A DNA stretch of 28,395 bases from Lenisia limosa (GCA_001655205.1 LPNZ01011166.1:1-28395); one strand, 5' to 3'. Positions 1-10,391 are shown, counted from the stretch's first letter. Notes: generated from the letters alone by a model not told the origin. Numbers and translations are program-made.

Positions 1-3000
1 CATAGTTTTGATCTGTAAAATGTTGTGCTGTCAATTCTTCCCACGTTTACCTCTCCCCCTTTCGTGCAGATCATCGCCCTTCTTGCCGAATTTGATCTCA
101 ATTGGCCGCCTCTTTTCACTCAGATTATTGCAATGACGTCTGCTGTCAACTTCAACTTGGAGGTAAGAGCAATCGTCCTAGTTTCTGCTATTTGATTAAT
201 TTGACTACATAGATTATGAGTATTGCATGAGAATCATTTTTACTTTGTTTATAGTTGGCCTTTGATATTTCTGAACTTTAAGGTGGCCCAACCTGAGTGT
301 TCTCTTGTCAACCAGCTCGACTTCTATACGGTAAGCGTTATCGATACTGAGTTGACCCTTTCGTCACTCATGGATTCTCTTCGAAAAAATAACTACTTTT
401 TGGATAGGGGCGTTTCTTCCTTCACCACAACACAGTACTGGATGGTCAAGTGCGCTGCAGTCCTCATCGTCTTCCCGACCACCATTGTCATTGCTTTCCT
501 CGCTCGCTTTGTTGTTCCCGATCGAAAGGCAATCAGGTTTGTGTGACTTCTGATTTGGGATGGGGGTCCTTGTTCCCTAGTATACCTGCAATTCCTCCCC
601 TTGGTACTGCTTTTAATCAAACTTCCGTTTGGACCTCCACCAGCATTTTTCTATTTCCAGCATATTAGGGATATATGAATCGCCTGGGTCTTCCGATGCC
701 AGAAATATCATGGTTAAGAGAAAAAATAAATCAAGAGAAATAATAAATCAAGATAAATAAGATAAATGATTACATTGGTTCTTTACCCTTGTCAGAAGAG
801 TCAAATTCCACACTCTTGTCACTCTTCTCCTCACGACCTACCTTCCTGCTTCTCTTGTAAGTGGGGATGGTCATTGTTTGTGATAGACAGGTGATATCGA
901 TTGTCCCTTCTCAGCACTCTTTCGATAAACATGTTTCTGTTTTTTTCTTTGAAAGTAGTTTGTGGTGGTACTTGGAGAGAATTTCGTCGTTTACAATTGA
1001 CCGAGAGTAACAACCTCGCAGGTGGCACTGCAGTACTTCGACTGTGTGGACCATGGTGAAAATCTCGTACTTAGAGCTGGTATGAGGGTGTGCGGAAAGA
1101 GTCTTTCTATTTATTACCCACCTACACCCACAACACAAGTACATAATTCTACAAACGCAACAAACGCTACATATGCTACAAACGCTGCATACGCTACATA
1201 CGATTATACATATTACATAAGTATATGATATTATACTGTCTATATACAGAGACGCATTAAGCTGTATGCACAGAGTTGTAAGGCAAATAATTGGGTGAAT
1301 TAGTGTGATACTATAATCCATTTCTCTTATAAGCGGTGTGGACGACTTCGGCCAGATACAACATTATTGTTATTATATTGAACCATTAGCACCACCACCC
1401 ACCCCCATGCCACTCATCCCGTAGCACCTGCTGTCGAATGCTACACTGGAGATCATACAAAGTACCTCTGGGTCGGAGTTCTCTTCAATGGTAAGAGGAC
1501 AGTGAAGACCCAATTGCTAATATCGATGTTTATTGGGAAATTTCTTGTGAATCCAGAAGGACATTATCAATGGAATGTTTGTGTTTTATTTAGGTAATTT
1601 TTGTGTTGGTTTTTTTTTTTTTGTGTGTGTGTNNNNNNNNNNNNNNNNNNNNNNNNNNNNNNNNNNNNNNNNNNNNNNNNNNNNNNNNNNNNNNNNNNNN
1701 NNNNNNNNNNNNNNNNNNNNNNTGTACCTTCTTGGATACCCGAGTTTGGTGGCAGGAATCCTCTACTCAATCCGATCTCCTGAAAGAAGAGCGAAGGCTA
1801 AAGTCAGACAACGGTTGGTGGGAGAAGTTGAGAGCAGGTAATGCCATGACACTGGTTTAGAATCCATCTAACATTGTAATTTCTGTTATACATCTTGCTT
1901 ACCCCCCCCCCTCGATGAAGTGATGGGCTTCGCTGCTACAGAAGCGACTGGCCTAAACCTTTGTTTTGTTGTTTTCCCCGTGTGTTTCATGTGTCTTGCC
2001 AGCAAAGTTGATTATGGGCTTCTATGTTTACCCCCCCCCCCAGGCTCGGAGTTCTGTACCGACGCTTCCGACTCGGCTTCTTCTATTGGGAACTCGCAAT
2101 TATGCTCCGCACGGCTCTGCTTTGCCTTATTCTACGTGTTGTTACAGTTGCCACCTCACAGGTAAGCCCCGGTACAAACATTGAATAATCTATTTTACGT
2201 TACCCCTTTTAACCCCCTCCAGGCTGTCTTCATGATAGTGGTGATACAGGGACAGCTCTTCCTGCACCAGTACAAATGGCCCTTTGTTCACGCTAGTCTC
2301 AACGGGGCTGAGAGGAACGGCCTGTTGGTGACGTTCTTCCTGCTGCTATCTGGTCTGGGGTAATGGTTGTTAGCAATGATAAAGTAATATGACGTATGAT
2401 AGGATCCATATTGATACACTGTCAATTTTGCGTTGTTGACTCTGATACNNNNNNNNNNNNNNNNNNNNNNNNNNNNNNNNNNNNNNNNNNNNNNNNNNNN
2501 NNNNNNNNNNNNNNNNNNNNNNNNNNNNNNNNNNNNNNNNNNNNNNNNNNNNNNNNNNNNNTACGCGTGAATTTTGTGGATGGCTTCGGCCACATAGAAC
2601 CTTTTTCATAACATTCTCATTGCTATATATGTATATGTGATCATAAGTCACCCCACACCCCAGGCTTGACCTTCAAACACCAGTCCATGTCACCTGCAGC
2701 GGAGGGCCTTCTCCTCATCCTCTCTCTGTCCTGCCTTGTAGCTGTAGTGGCCCTCCCTCTCCTCAGCCTCTTTAGCAAAGTCCCTTCAGAGGAGTTTGAT
2801 GAAACGCTCGAAGTGAGCGACACTCATTTCACTCGCTCATTTTATCTGAATTATGATCAGCTATCATTGACATAATATAATATATAACATAGTATATTCT
2901 ACTCATTTGGGGAGGGAATAACATCTTAAGAAATGTTACCCCTCCATGTGATTATTTACCATGCAGAAAGGATATGATGACGACTTCATTGTAAAAGATG

Positions 3001-4788
3001 ACTTGTTTGAAATGGAGGTTGGCAAGTGTTTTTTTTTTTTTTCGTTTTTCCCCAGGCCCAATCTTTGATTATGTAGGACAAGATCCACCCCACAGAAGAC
3101 GTAGACACCCATTCCACAGGCTTCTCAACGCTTTAAATTATGGTATTGTTTTATTTGTTTTATTTATGATTTTACTTATTATATCTTGTTCCATTAGAAA
3201 CATGTCTCCAAAGTTCATTGAATATGTTTAAACATTTCTTACAACCTTTTATGTTAACTACACAGTTATCAGGATACCCTCCTCATAAGCTAGTGAAAAA
3301 CAATTTCCAATCTATTAAGAACAAAACAAACATATTACAAATAAATAGGTGGCTGGGCATACCTTGGAGCATTTNNNNNNNNNNTAGATTTATCATAATA
3401 TTTATGTGATATTATACTGTATAAATTCATGTCACATCATGTTTAATGTTATCTGATTTGTACGTTATCCTCTAGGACGGCCTTCTTGCTGAAGCCTCCA
3501 TTGAAGTTCCCACCCCCAAGTCCCCAATTGTGGACAGTGGTGCTCTCCAGGTAGGTTCCAGCTGCCTTCCCATAAGAGACATTTCCCATTTGTTAAAACC
3601 TCTTTTACAACCTTTTTGAATTAGGAAATTGTAGCACCCACACATCCACCATATCTATGTCGATTACTCTACAGACTTATTGGAAGGAAATTCTGGTAAC
3701 TTTCGCTGAGCCCACAAACATGGCCTTCCATGCCTCCAACTGCTCTCAGATATTTGAGGTAATGCCCAATTGTCCATTAATCAAAGGTTCTTGTTTTTAT
3801 TATATTTTCCACCTCTTGTTTAAAACAAAAACAATTTCCAATCTGTTAAGAACAAAACAAACATATTACAAATAAATAGGTGGCTGGGCATACCTTGGAG
3901 CATTTGCACCTGGAGAATCAACAGGAGGGAGGGCGAACAAAATTATTAGATAATAGATAGGGAACTTCAGTTCGAAAAAAGACTGAATTTCTCGATAAAT
4001 TCTCGAAAACTATCGATATTGCACCGGTCTTTTTCGAACCAAAGTGAAGCCCTAACCATAGACCAATCTAATTCAGCCGTCGTAGAATTAATGATTTATA
4101 TATCCCAGCTGACTGCCTTGAGGGGCGAAGGAAGAAGGGACAGTGTTACTATAGGCAGGGACAGGGGCAGGCTAAACGGTGAAGAGAAAAATGGGAGAAG
4201 CAGATGACCATTGAGTAATTTCACCTGAGACCCCCCGAGAAATGGAACTGTTACGATGAAAGAAACTGTTTAGGTTCTCATCTAGCACTGTTCACACACC
4301 TGATGGGGCATGTATTGACACACTCAAATGATTGACACCCTATTTTTGGCATCTTATCTTACAATAAAGCTCCCAAGCCCCCAGTATTTTGGATCAGGCA
4401 GCCAGTGCTTCTGGAAGTCAAGTAATCAGTTAGGGAGGGTTTCCTTTCATAAGCCCAAATCTGTGAATACTCAGATAACTAAGTAATAATGAATAATAAA
4501 CTAAGTAATAAAGAATGAAAAACATGAGCTGTAGGCTCAGTTAACTGTTTAGACTAACCATTCAACTTGGAAATCTCCCTGACATCCCACCCGTCGAGGT
4601 TTGTGATGACTAAACAATGGCAATTTATTTCGCTTTCGTTTCTATATTATTCGCTTAATAATGCGTAATATTTATCATTGAACCCCCCTCCCCAACCCTC
4701 ACCACTCCAGGGAGAAGACCTAGTTTTCCGAAGTGACGTCATCCAACACGCATCAGGCTTCGGCGAATTCATGCGTATGTTGCTGTAA
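1..4788 (+). CDS. Large multi-pass membrane receptor-like protein, 3' part (partial, spliced)
   Basis: Exons with matching phases are 70-162, 283-330, 436-536, about 799-856, 1022-1079, 1425-1490, a piece ending at 1837 whose start lies in a gap, 2044-2161, 2223-2352, 2664-2812, 2967-3017, 3476-3550, 3675-3758 and 4711-4788 (TAA at 4786-4788). The translation has the pattern of a C-terminal multi-pass domain found in large protist and algal surface proteins: FDLNWP in the first helix, a conserved PEC, FDC before an extracellular loop, FYWELAIMLR, then a Q...P...N..E helix pair and a final hydrophobic helix (LLLILSLSCLVAVVALPLL). A tail of about 120 residues rich in Asp and Glu follows and is probably cytoplasmic. 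A further exon around 3057-3145 is possible but its phase does not fit. The ectodomain and start codon lie left of the window. The family usually carries EGF, PKD/REJ or similar repeats outside the cell; its ligand is unknown. The exact protein name cannot be decided from this part. Confidence 0.75.
1149..1206 (+). repeat. Degenerate short tandem repeat (about 9 bp)
   Basis: Repeated variants of ACAAACGCT / ACATATGCT / GCATACGCT in an intron. In reverse translation it mimics a Cys/Val-rich open frame. Confidence 0.7.
1251..1377 (+). repeat. Dispersed repeat family C, copy 1
   Basis: Contains ACAGAGTTGTAAGGCAAAT, ATTGGGTGAATTA, CTCTTATAA and GTGTGGACGACTTCGGCCAG in the same order as the copies near 9.9 kb and 19.5 kb. 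It is in an intron of the membrane-protein gene. Confidence 0.75.
1633..1722. other. Assembly gap (90 N)
   Basis: Follows a T-run and (GT)n. It hides the acceptor and 5' end of a membrane-protein exon. Confidence 0.95.
2449..2561. other. Assembly gap (113 N)
   Basis: Within an intron of the membrane-protein gene, next to a family C repeat fragment. Confidence 0.95.
2565..2640 (+). repeat. Dispersed repeat family C, partial copy
   Basis: Only the 3' part is readable after the gap: GGATGGCTTCGGCCACATAG, then a stretch ending TTCTCATTGCTATATAT, which matches the end of the copies at 19.5-19.7 kb. Confidence 0.55.
3296..3374 (+). repeat. 79-bp direct repeat, copy 1, ending at a 10-N gap
   Basis: Differs by one base (A at 3314, G at 3845) from copy 2 at 3827-3905. 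Both end CATACCTTGGAGCATTT. This copy stops exactly at the gap, so an assembly artefact is as likely as a real duplication. Confidence 0.85.
3827..3905 (+). repeat. 79-bp direct repeat, copy 2
   Basis: The matching copy, 531 bp downstream, continues without a break into GCACCTGGAGAATCAACAGG. Confidence 0.85.
3959..4053. mobile_element. MITE-like element, family A, copy 1
   Basis: A 95-bp element with imperfect terminal inverted repeats: the left end reads AGGGAACTTCAGTTCGAAAA and the right end is close to its complement (ends GAACCAAAGTGAAGCCCT). The interior contains TCTCGATAAA and ATCGATATT stretches shared with the other copies. Non-coding; it lies in an intron. Confidence 0.7.
4235..4318. 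repeat. Exact 84-bp copy of a KH-gene exon/intron segment
   Basis: Identical base for base to 10608-10691, from CCGAGAAATGGAACTG to GGCATGTATTGA, in the same plus-strand orientation. In the KH gene that interval holds the end of the exon coding ...QYMPHQ, its donor and most of the following intron. The flanks of the two copies differ. Confidence 0.9.
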
Positions 4789-4868
4789 TAAGATTATCTC
4801 ATGCGTATGTTGCTTTAATAAGTTTGATAGGATTATTTCTTGTGTATGTTGCTTTAATGAGATTATCT
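4771..4868 (+). repeat. Tandem repeat overlapping the stop codon of the membrane-protein gene
   Basis: Three units of about 30-40 bp built on ATGCGTATGTTGCTTTAATA then GATTATCTC, starting at 4771, 4801 and about 4839. Unit 1 supplies the final codons (MRMLL) and the TAA of the reading frame. Confidence 0.8.
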
Positions 4869-5065
4869 GGTAACGCTTCGGTTCCCTTCGTGAACATCGG
4901 GATTTTTCGACAAATTTGGAGTTCACTTCAAACGTCCTCAGACCACAGTCTTTGTTATTTGTAAGGCTTCCCTTCGGTTCCAAAATAACGAGGGAAATTT
5001 CGAAAGTTTTGGAGTTTATCGAGAAATTCAGTCTTTTTTCGAACCGAAGTGAAGCTCCAGTTATT
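4789..5065. other. Intergenic stretch between the membrane-protein gene and the REJ gene
   Basis: It holds the end of a tandem repeat (to 4868), a degenerate GCTTCGGTTC-bearing segment near 4874-4930 and one MITE copy (4965-5057). No start codon or signal peptide fitting the downstream REJ exons is visible, which leaves the 5' end of that gene unexplained. Confidence 0.5.
4965..5057. mobile_element. MITE-like element, family A, copy 2
   Basis: About 90 bp with ends GGCTTCCCTTCGGTTC and GAACCGAAGTGAAGC in inverted orientation. The interior TTTATCGAGAAATTCAGTCT is shared with the copy at 8194 and appears in reverse complement in the copy at 3959. It lies just upstream of the first REJ exon. 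Confidence 0.7.
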
Positions 5066-8000
5066 TGCAAAGAAGGACACTCACCACGCAGCACGCACGG
5101 TGTTTAAGACGCAGACGCCATCCCTGTCGTACATCTCTGTCACACGAATCTACGCTCCCGACACAATTTCGCCATGTCAGAACTTCACGGGGGCGTACCG
5201 CATTGATAACGGCGGTGTCTATGGCCATCTGGCCANNNNNNNNNNNNNNNNNNNNNNNNNNNNNNNNNNNNNNNNNNNNNNNNNNNNNNNNNNNNNNNNN
5301 NNNNNNNNNNNNNNNNNNNNNNNNNNNNNNNNNNNNTTTCTCATTTCTACCTACCTTGGCTTACACTTCGTTACCAACAGCTGTATTTCCTTTATTATCC
5401 TTAATAAATATTGATGTTTTCTGATGCTCCGTTGGGAAGCCCATAAAAGGGCAGCAGCGTTTCTTGGGAAATATCAAGGGAGAAGGGCAGCCTTATCTTG
5501 GTCACACAGTTGAAATAGATCAATAAACAGGATAATTGTGTTATACACAAGTGTTTTTCTTCGTTTTACCACCTAAGGAACATTGATCCCGGCACCCCTG
5601 AGTTGGCCGCACACCTTGCCACCCAGGTTACCACGTCCCTGTTCATCCCTAGTCATCTTCTTTCGCCATCAACAATATACCAAGTATGCCCCTGGCTTAT
5701 AACTGGAGCCCATAGTACATATGATATAATACGCTATCATTCATGAACAGTGAGATAAGACATTATGAGTTAACGTGTATTCTCTTATTAAGCCGAGTCA
5801 TTGTTCCTCTCCAGATACAGTCGCAGCCTACTCCAATTGACAGCTGGAGCCCGCCTCGTTCAAATAGCCAACTCATTGTTGCTGATGCCAACACGCCGAC
5901 TGTCAGCATGGTGGTATGGGGGNNNNNNNNNNNNNNNNNNNNNNNNNNNNNNNNNNNNNNNNNNNNNNNNNNNNNNNNNNNNNNNNNNNNNNNNNNNNNN
6001 NNNNNNNNNNNNNNNNNNNNNNNNNNNNNNGTCAAATATCATTATCGTAATATTCCTTGAAAACACCAGCACCACCGTACTCACAATTTGTTGTCTTACG
6101 ACTCAGTACACCCCTTCCAGCCACAGATCCGGCCAGGCTGTATCTGCCAAGGTTTGCTGCGGAAACCCTTTCCCGACTTTGGCTTCTTGTATCTTCAATT
6201 CTTCCTTTCTTGACTTTGGCTTCTTGCATCTTCAAATTATCATTTATTCATGCATATCTCGCGTATATTTTCCGTATTGCGCCATTTGGTTCTGGAATAT
6301 TACAGCACCAAGCGTGATTACATAGGCCACGGTGCTAGACCACTGTTCAGTTGGACTGAACTTCAACTATTCATGGAGCCTCACAGGCACCGATGGCATT
6401 CCGTTTGACTGGAGCAAGCAGACCTCTACTACTCTTGGTGGGGGAGGGGGTAGAATTCCTGCACTGCTCTTGTCCATTGCTATCAAAAATTGTTAATCTG
6501 TATTTTTGATCCAAGATATACCCATGGGGGGGGGGGGAGGTTGATGTGCTGGGCCAGGTGGAAAATGAGGCCTAGAATTATATCATATAGTGGATGACTG
6601 CTCTAATGCGACGATTTTCACCGTTCTTAGAGATACCCGAGGGACTCATGTATCTGAATCCGAAGTACTCCACAGCCTGGCGCTACCTGACGTTCTTTGC
6701 CCATTACAACGGGGGGTCCGCTTCAGGTACTGATTAGTGGCCTCTCATGAATAAGAATGCCAATGATGAATTAATGACGTAACTGCAACTTACTATCTTC
6801 ACTAGAACCTGATTTTGGGTGTCTATAATCTTGAACCTGGGGAGAGAGTAGCTGCAAGAAAGCATAACTTTTTATTTCCTTTGTGTATGATGATATAGTA
6901 TCTGTGATATATAATTATGCATAATATGATGATTATTGCCTTATTCTACGAAGGGCTTTGCAGCTGTAGTAGCTTATTGATTCTCTCAGTCAAAGCCACT
7001 TTTGCCACCCTAAAGCCAACCCTCATTGTGTCCATCAATGGAGGGGAGGCCGAAAGCCCGTCTAGTGCACCGTTGAGGCTCGAGGTGGGCGTCTATGTCA
7101 TACATGTTATAGAATGTCATACATGTTACAGAATATAATAAATTGCTAATTGTGATCACATGATACCATAGTGTGTAGTGTTTGTTTTGTTGTTATCTAC
7201 CCTCGTGTGTTGTCAGCCAACAAAGTTGATTTTGAGCTCTTTTTGTTTCAAAATTTTCAATTTTACAACCCCCCTCCCCGCAGACCGTTGACAGTGGCCA
7301 GACAGAACCCACAGGAGCGGCTGATCCTGTGTCCTTCATGTGGAGCTGTGTCTCGTCAAGGTATGGGCCTCAGTATCCAGATAAACTGTTTTTGAACAAA
7401 ATATAAATATTATATTTTACCCATGAGTTTTTTTTTTCGGCATCATTTTCCCTGGGACTTTTGTCATTTAAAACATAGTAGCATATTTCATAGTTAAAGA
7501 GGAATGGGATCTGTTGTCCGATAAGCAGCAAGACTTAATAATATGATATACATTATCGTGTATAATATGTTCATATGCACCTTATTTTCAGGAAGAAGCC
7601 AGGTATTTTGATAACTTGTAAATCCTGACCTTCAGCCCGTCGTACCTCTGTGCGGACCTTGAGGCGGTTTCAAACCTCACACAGCGAGTCCTTGTGGTCC
7701 CCAATGAACACCTTTTNNNNNNNNNNNNNNNNNNNNNNNNNNNNNNNNNNNNNNNNNNNNNNNNNNNNNNNNNNNNNNNNNNNNNNNNNNNNNNNNNNNN
7801 NNNNNNNNNNNNNNNAGTTGACAGACAATCTTGAGTATTCAGTGACGATTTAGGTGACTGTTCACCGTGCACTGTATGGCAGGACACGAAGCGCTCAAAC
7901 CAATGTTCGCATTACAAGCCCAGCCTCGGCCAAGGTCTGTTGTGCATAAAATACGGCTGAAATGTTTTCGAATTTTGCTCATCATAATCCTTTGCTTCCC

Positions 8001-9731
8001 TCTCAAATCCTCGTGTATGTGCCCATTGTTGTTGGCCAATTTTTTCGGATGATTATGCTTTGATTGCCCCCCCCCCCAGATTTGGATTGACCCTGTGGCA
8101 TCAGCCTCGATCACAGACGGGGTCACTGCCTGCTGATGGTACTAAGGGGCTTGAGTTTGTTGTTTACTCTATATTATCACTTACGTATAACTTGGGCTTC
8201 CCAACGGTCCGAAAAAGACCAGTAAAATATCGATATTTATATCGAGAAATTCAGTCTTTTTTGGGACCGTAGGGAATCCCTACCGGTGTAATGTATCAAG
8301 TAAGATATAGTACATTCTTTTCAAGAAAGATACCCCAGCACTTACTCTACAGTGGACAAAGGACGTTCCAGTAATACGGCACTCACCACTGGTGGTTACA
8401 CGTAAGCCTTAAAAACCTTAAAGGAATATGGAAGCCAGAGATAAATGCTTATGATTATTATTATCCAACTATTTATAAAGTATTGCATAGTACATAGTAT
8501 AGTTTGATCAGTGACCGGTATAAGTCTTGACTGATTTTGATTTCCCCAAGGAAATTTGGTCAAAACATATCCCGGTCACTGTATTTGGAGTGTTTCCCAG
8601 CCCCACTCAACGCCGCAGTCTCGCGTGGAGTTGTGAAGGCATCGACCTTGCAGCAGTCAGTACTGTTGTTCAGACTCTTGTCATCCCCGCTGCCCTGCTC
8701 GAGCCTACCAAATCCTATACCTGCGAACTCCAGGTATGTGGTGTTTAGCTGCCTGACCAACAGAGTTGATTTTTTTTTGTTTCATAAGTATTCCAATTTT
8801 ACTCCCTCTCTGTCCCCTGCTATTACCCTCCAAATCACCCAATCTTCCCAGTAATCCACGTAAGTCCCCTTTGCCCCGAGAGTTGATTGGGGGGTGTTTC
8901 ACAAACGTCCCTTATATGGCCAGATACAACCTTGGCTTATTTCACTCCTCTGAATATCAGAACCATATCATGATGACTGACCTGTATATCATATGACGCG
9001 TGCCAGGTTCTAAAGGGCTTCTCTTCACAGAAGTCGGTGGTGTCGTTTACAACCAATTCGCCACCTTTTGGCGGAACATGCGGCCTTGTACACGGTCCGG
9101 GTGCTGTTACTTACATGGGGTTTACACTCTGCAGCAGGTCTATTTTATGCTCTAATTTGGGGTGCTGTTACAACATGGGGTTGTGAATCAACACTCTTCT
9201 TGTGATTTCTTTTTAACTTTTGTTTAGTAAGGGATGGAGTTTATTATGATGCCTTTTTTTAACATATTTGAGCTTACCTTATAGCTTTTCTCATACCCAT
9301 CATAATCTGTGAAACATCAGCTAACCCCCCCCCCCACACACNNNNNNNNNNNNNNNNNNNNNNNNNNNNNNNNNNNNNNNNNNNNNNNNNNNNNNNNNNN
9401 NNNNNNNNNNNNNNNNNNNGGAGGTTGAGATTGAGTGTTCCAGCTGGTGGATCGGCTCTTCAAGCTCTCTCTACTTCGCTGTTGGCTGGGGGAATTAATT
9501 TTTATAAACCTAAACCACCTTAGACCAAAACTTCAATTTCCCCACCAAATATTCTTTATCTTTTCCAAGCCATGGTCCTCACATTGTCAGCTCTACGTTT
9601 TGCCGTCACCCCTCGAGCCGACCTTAGCCAACGCCGTGTCATTCGGTACTTTGGTTGTGCCTCTGCAGAGGAACCCTCTCACCAAAACGCTGCTCCCAGC
9701 TGGCCACTTCAACTATGTTGTCCAGATATAG
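5066..9731 (+). CDS. REJ-domain (polycystin-type) ectodomain protein, apparently lacking a start and a membrane domain
   Basis: Exons I can phase are 5578-5683, 5815-5910, 6107-6151, 6326-6437, 6631-6726, 6990-7084, 7284-7360, 7636-7716 (into a gap), 7854-7934, 8080 to about 8133, 8339-8401, 8619-8733, 9031-9137, about 9444-9476 and 9591-9731; an earlier piece at about 5066-5235 runs into a gap. Repeated units show REJ hallmarks: PLRLE followed by VDSGQ and FMWSC; AWSCEG followed by TLVIPAALLEPTKSYTCELQ; VLVVPNEHL; SLFIPSHLLSPSTIYQ. The 9031 exon gives NSPPFGGTCGLVHGPGA, like the Gly/Pro-Cys turn of polycystin-1 and sea urchin REJ proteins, and the last exon gives LLPAGHFNYVVQI followed by TAG. 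Known proteins of this kind continue into a proteolysis site and membrane helices, which are not seen here. No ATG or signal peptide is visible upstream. It could be a 3'-truncated gene, a secreted protein, or a mis-scaffolded piece. Gaps interrupt coding sequence at least three times, and the 8133/8339 junction is unresolved. Confidence 0.7.
5236..5336. other. Assembly gap (101 N)
   Basis: Cuts the first recognisable REJ-gene exon after NGGVYGHLA. Confidence 0.95.
5923..6030. other. Assembly gap (108 N)
   Basis: Immediately after the REJ exon ending TPTVSM; it may hide a further exon. Confidence 0.95.
7717..7815. other. Assembly gap (99 N)
   Basis: Interrupts a REJ exon just after VVPNEHL. 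Confidence 0.95.
8194..8280. mobile_element. MITE-like element, family A, copy 3
   Basis: An 87-bp element with ends GGGCTTCCCAACGGTCC and GGACCGTAGGGAATCCC, the most nearly palindromic of the three. It shares the interior TATCGAGAAATTCAGTCTTT. It lies in an intron of the REJ gene. Confidence 0.75.
8509..8581. mobile_element. MITE-like element, family B, copy 1
   Basis: A 73-bp inverted-repeat element, left end CAGTGACCGGTATAAGTCTT, right end complementary (ATATCCCGGTCACTG), able to fold into one long hairpin. The centre TTTCCCCAAGGAAA is itself palindromic. It is in the intron before REJ exon 8619-8733. Confidence 0.8.
9342..9419. other. Assembly gap (78 N)
   Basis: Follows a C-run and (CA)n in a REJ-gene intron. 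Confidence 0.95.
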
Positions 9732-9767
9732 TGGGAAGGAGGGGAGTATTTGCCTAACTATAATGTG

Positions 9768-9945
9768 TGTGCCAGATACAGCCTTATTTTATATTTCACA
9801 TGACTATAGCAATGAGAAATAAAAATAAGGGCGAAGCCGTCCACACCATCACGATTATAAGAGATATTGGATTGTAGTATAATATTAACCCAATCATTTG
9901 CCTTACAACTCTGTACACATAGCGTTCTGCGTGCCTCCCCAGCAT
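9768..9945 (-). repeat. Dispersed repeat family C, reverse-orientation copy
   Basis: The reverse complement of 9826-9945 reads GGGGAGGCACGCAGAACGCT, then ACAGAGTTGTAAGGCAAATG, ATTGGGTTAATATTATACTA and GATGGTGTGGACGGCTTCG. Beside it at 9772-9819 a forward piece (CCAGATACAGCCTTATTTTA) forms a head-to-head arrangement with the end of the reverse copy. Confidence 0.75.
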
Positions 9946-10142
9946 ACCTACAAGGATTAGATTCATGAATATGGTCAATAGCCCCTCATTGCTATATAAA
10001 CTGAGTCATAAAAGGTCTGACACAAATATCTTTGGCCGTTTGAAACCCAAATATATAATGTGAATAACGTACTACAGGCAATTCCGCCTCTATAATGCCG
10101 CCTCATATTTCCGTTTTTTGTTTGTTTGTTTTTTTTTTTTTG

Positions 10143-10391
10143 NNNNNNNNNNNNNNNNNNNNNNNNNNNNNNNNNNNNNNNNNNNNNNNNNNNNNNNNNN
10201 NNNNNNNNNNNNNNNNNNNNNNNNNNNNNNNNNNNNNNNNNNNNNNNNNNNNNNNNNNNNNNNNNNNNNNNNNNNNNNNNNNNNNNNNNNNNNNNNNNNN
10301 NNNNNNNNNNNNNNNNNNNNNNNNNNNNNNNNNNNNNNNNNNNNNNNNNNNNNNNNNNNNNNNNNNNNNNNNNNNNNNNNNNNNNNNNNNN
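10143..10391. other. Assembly gap (249 N), largest in the window
   Basis: Between the convergent REJ and KH genes; it may hide the true 3' part of the REJ gene or a repeat. Confidence 0.95.

Larger units (their letters stand above)
3759..4710. other. Long composite intron of the membrane-protein gene
   Basis: A 952-bp intron between exons 3675-3758 and 4711-4788, the longest in that gene. It is a patchwork: the second copy of a 79-bp duplication (3827-3905), a MITE (3959-4053), a purine-rich segment (about 4115-4205), an exact 84-bp copy of KH-gene sequence (4235-4318), and AT-rich sequence with no recognised content up to the acceptor at 4710. Confidence 0.65.

Noticed and set aside
1141-1215. 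Possible CRISPR-like array
   Set aside because: The units are about 9 bp, degenerate and without spacers; this is a eukaryotic intronic microsatellite.
911-1321. Minus-strand open frame with a Cys/Val repeat, resembling a small cysteine-rich protein
   Set aside because: It is the reverse reading of the short tandem repeat at 1149-1206 plus family C repeat sequence, and it overlaps a phased plus-strand exon.
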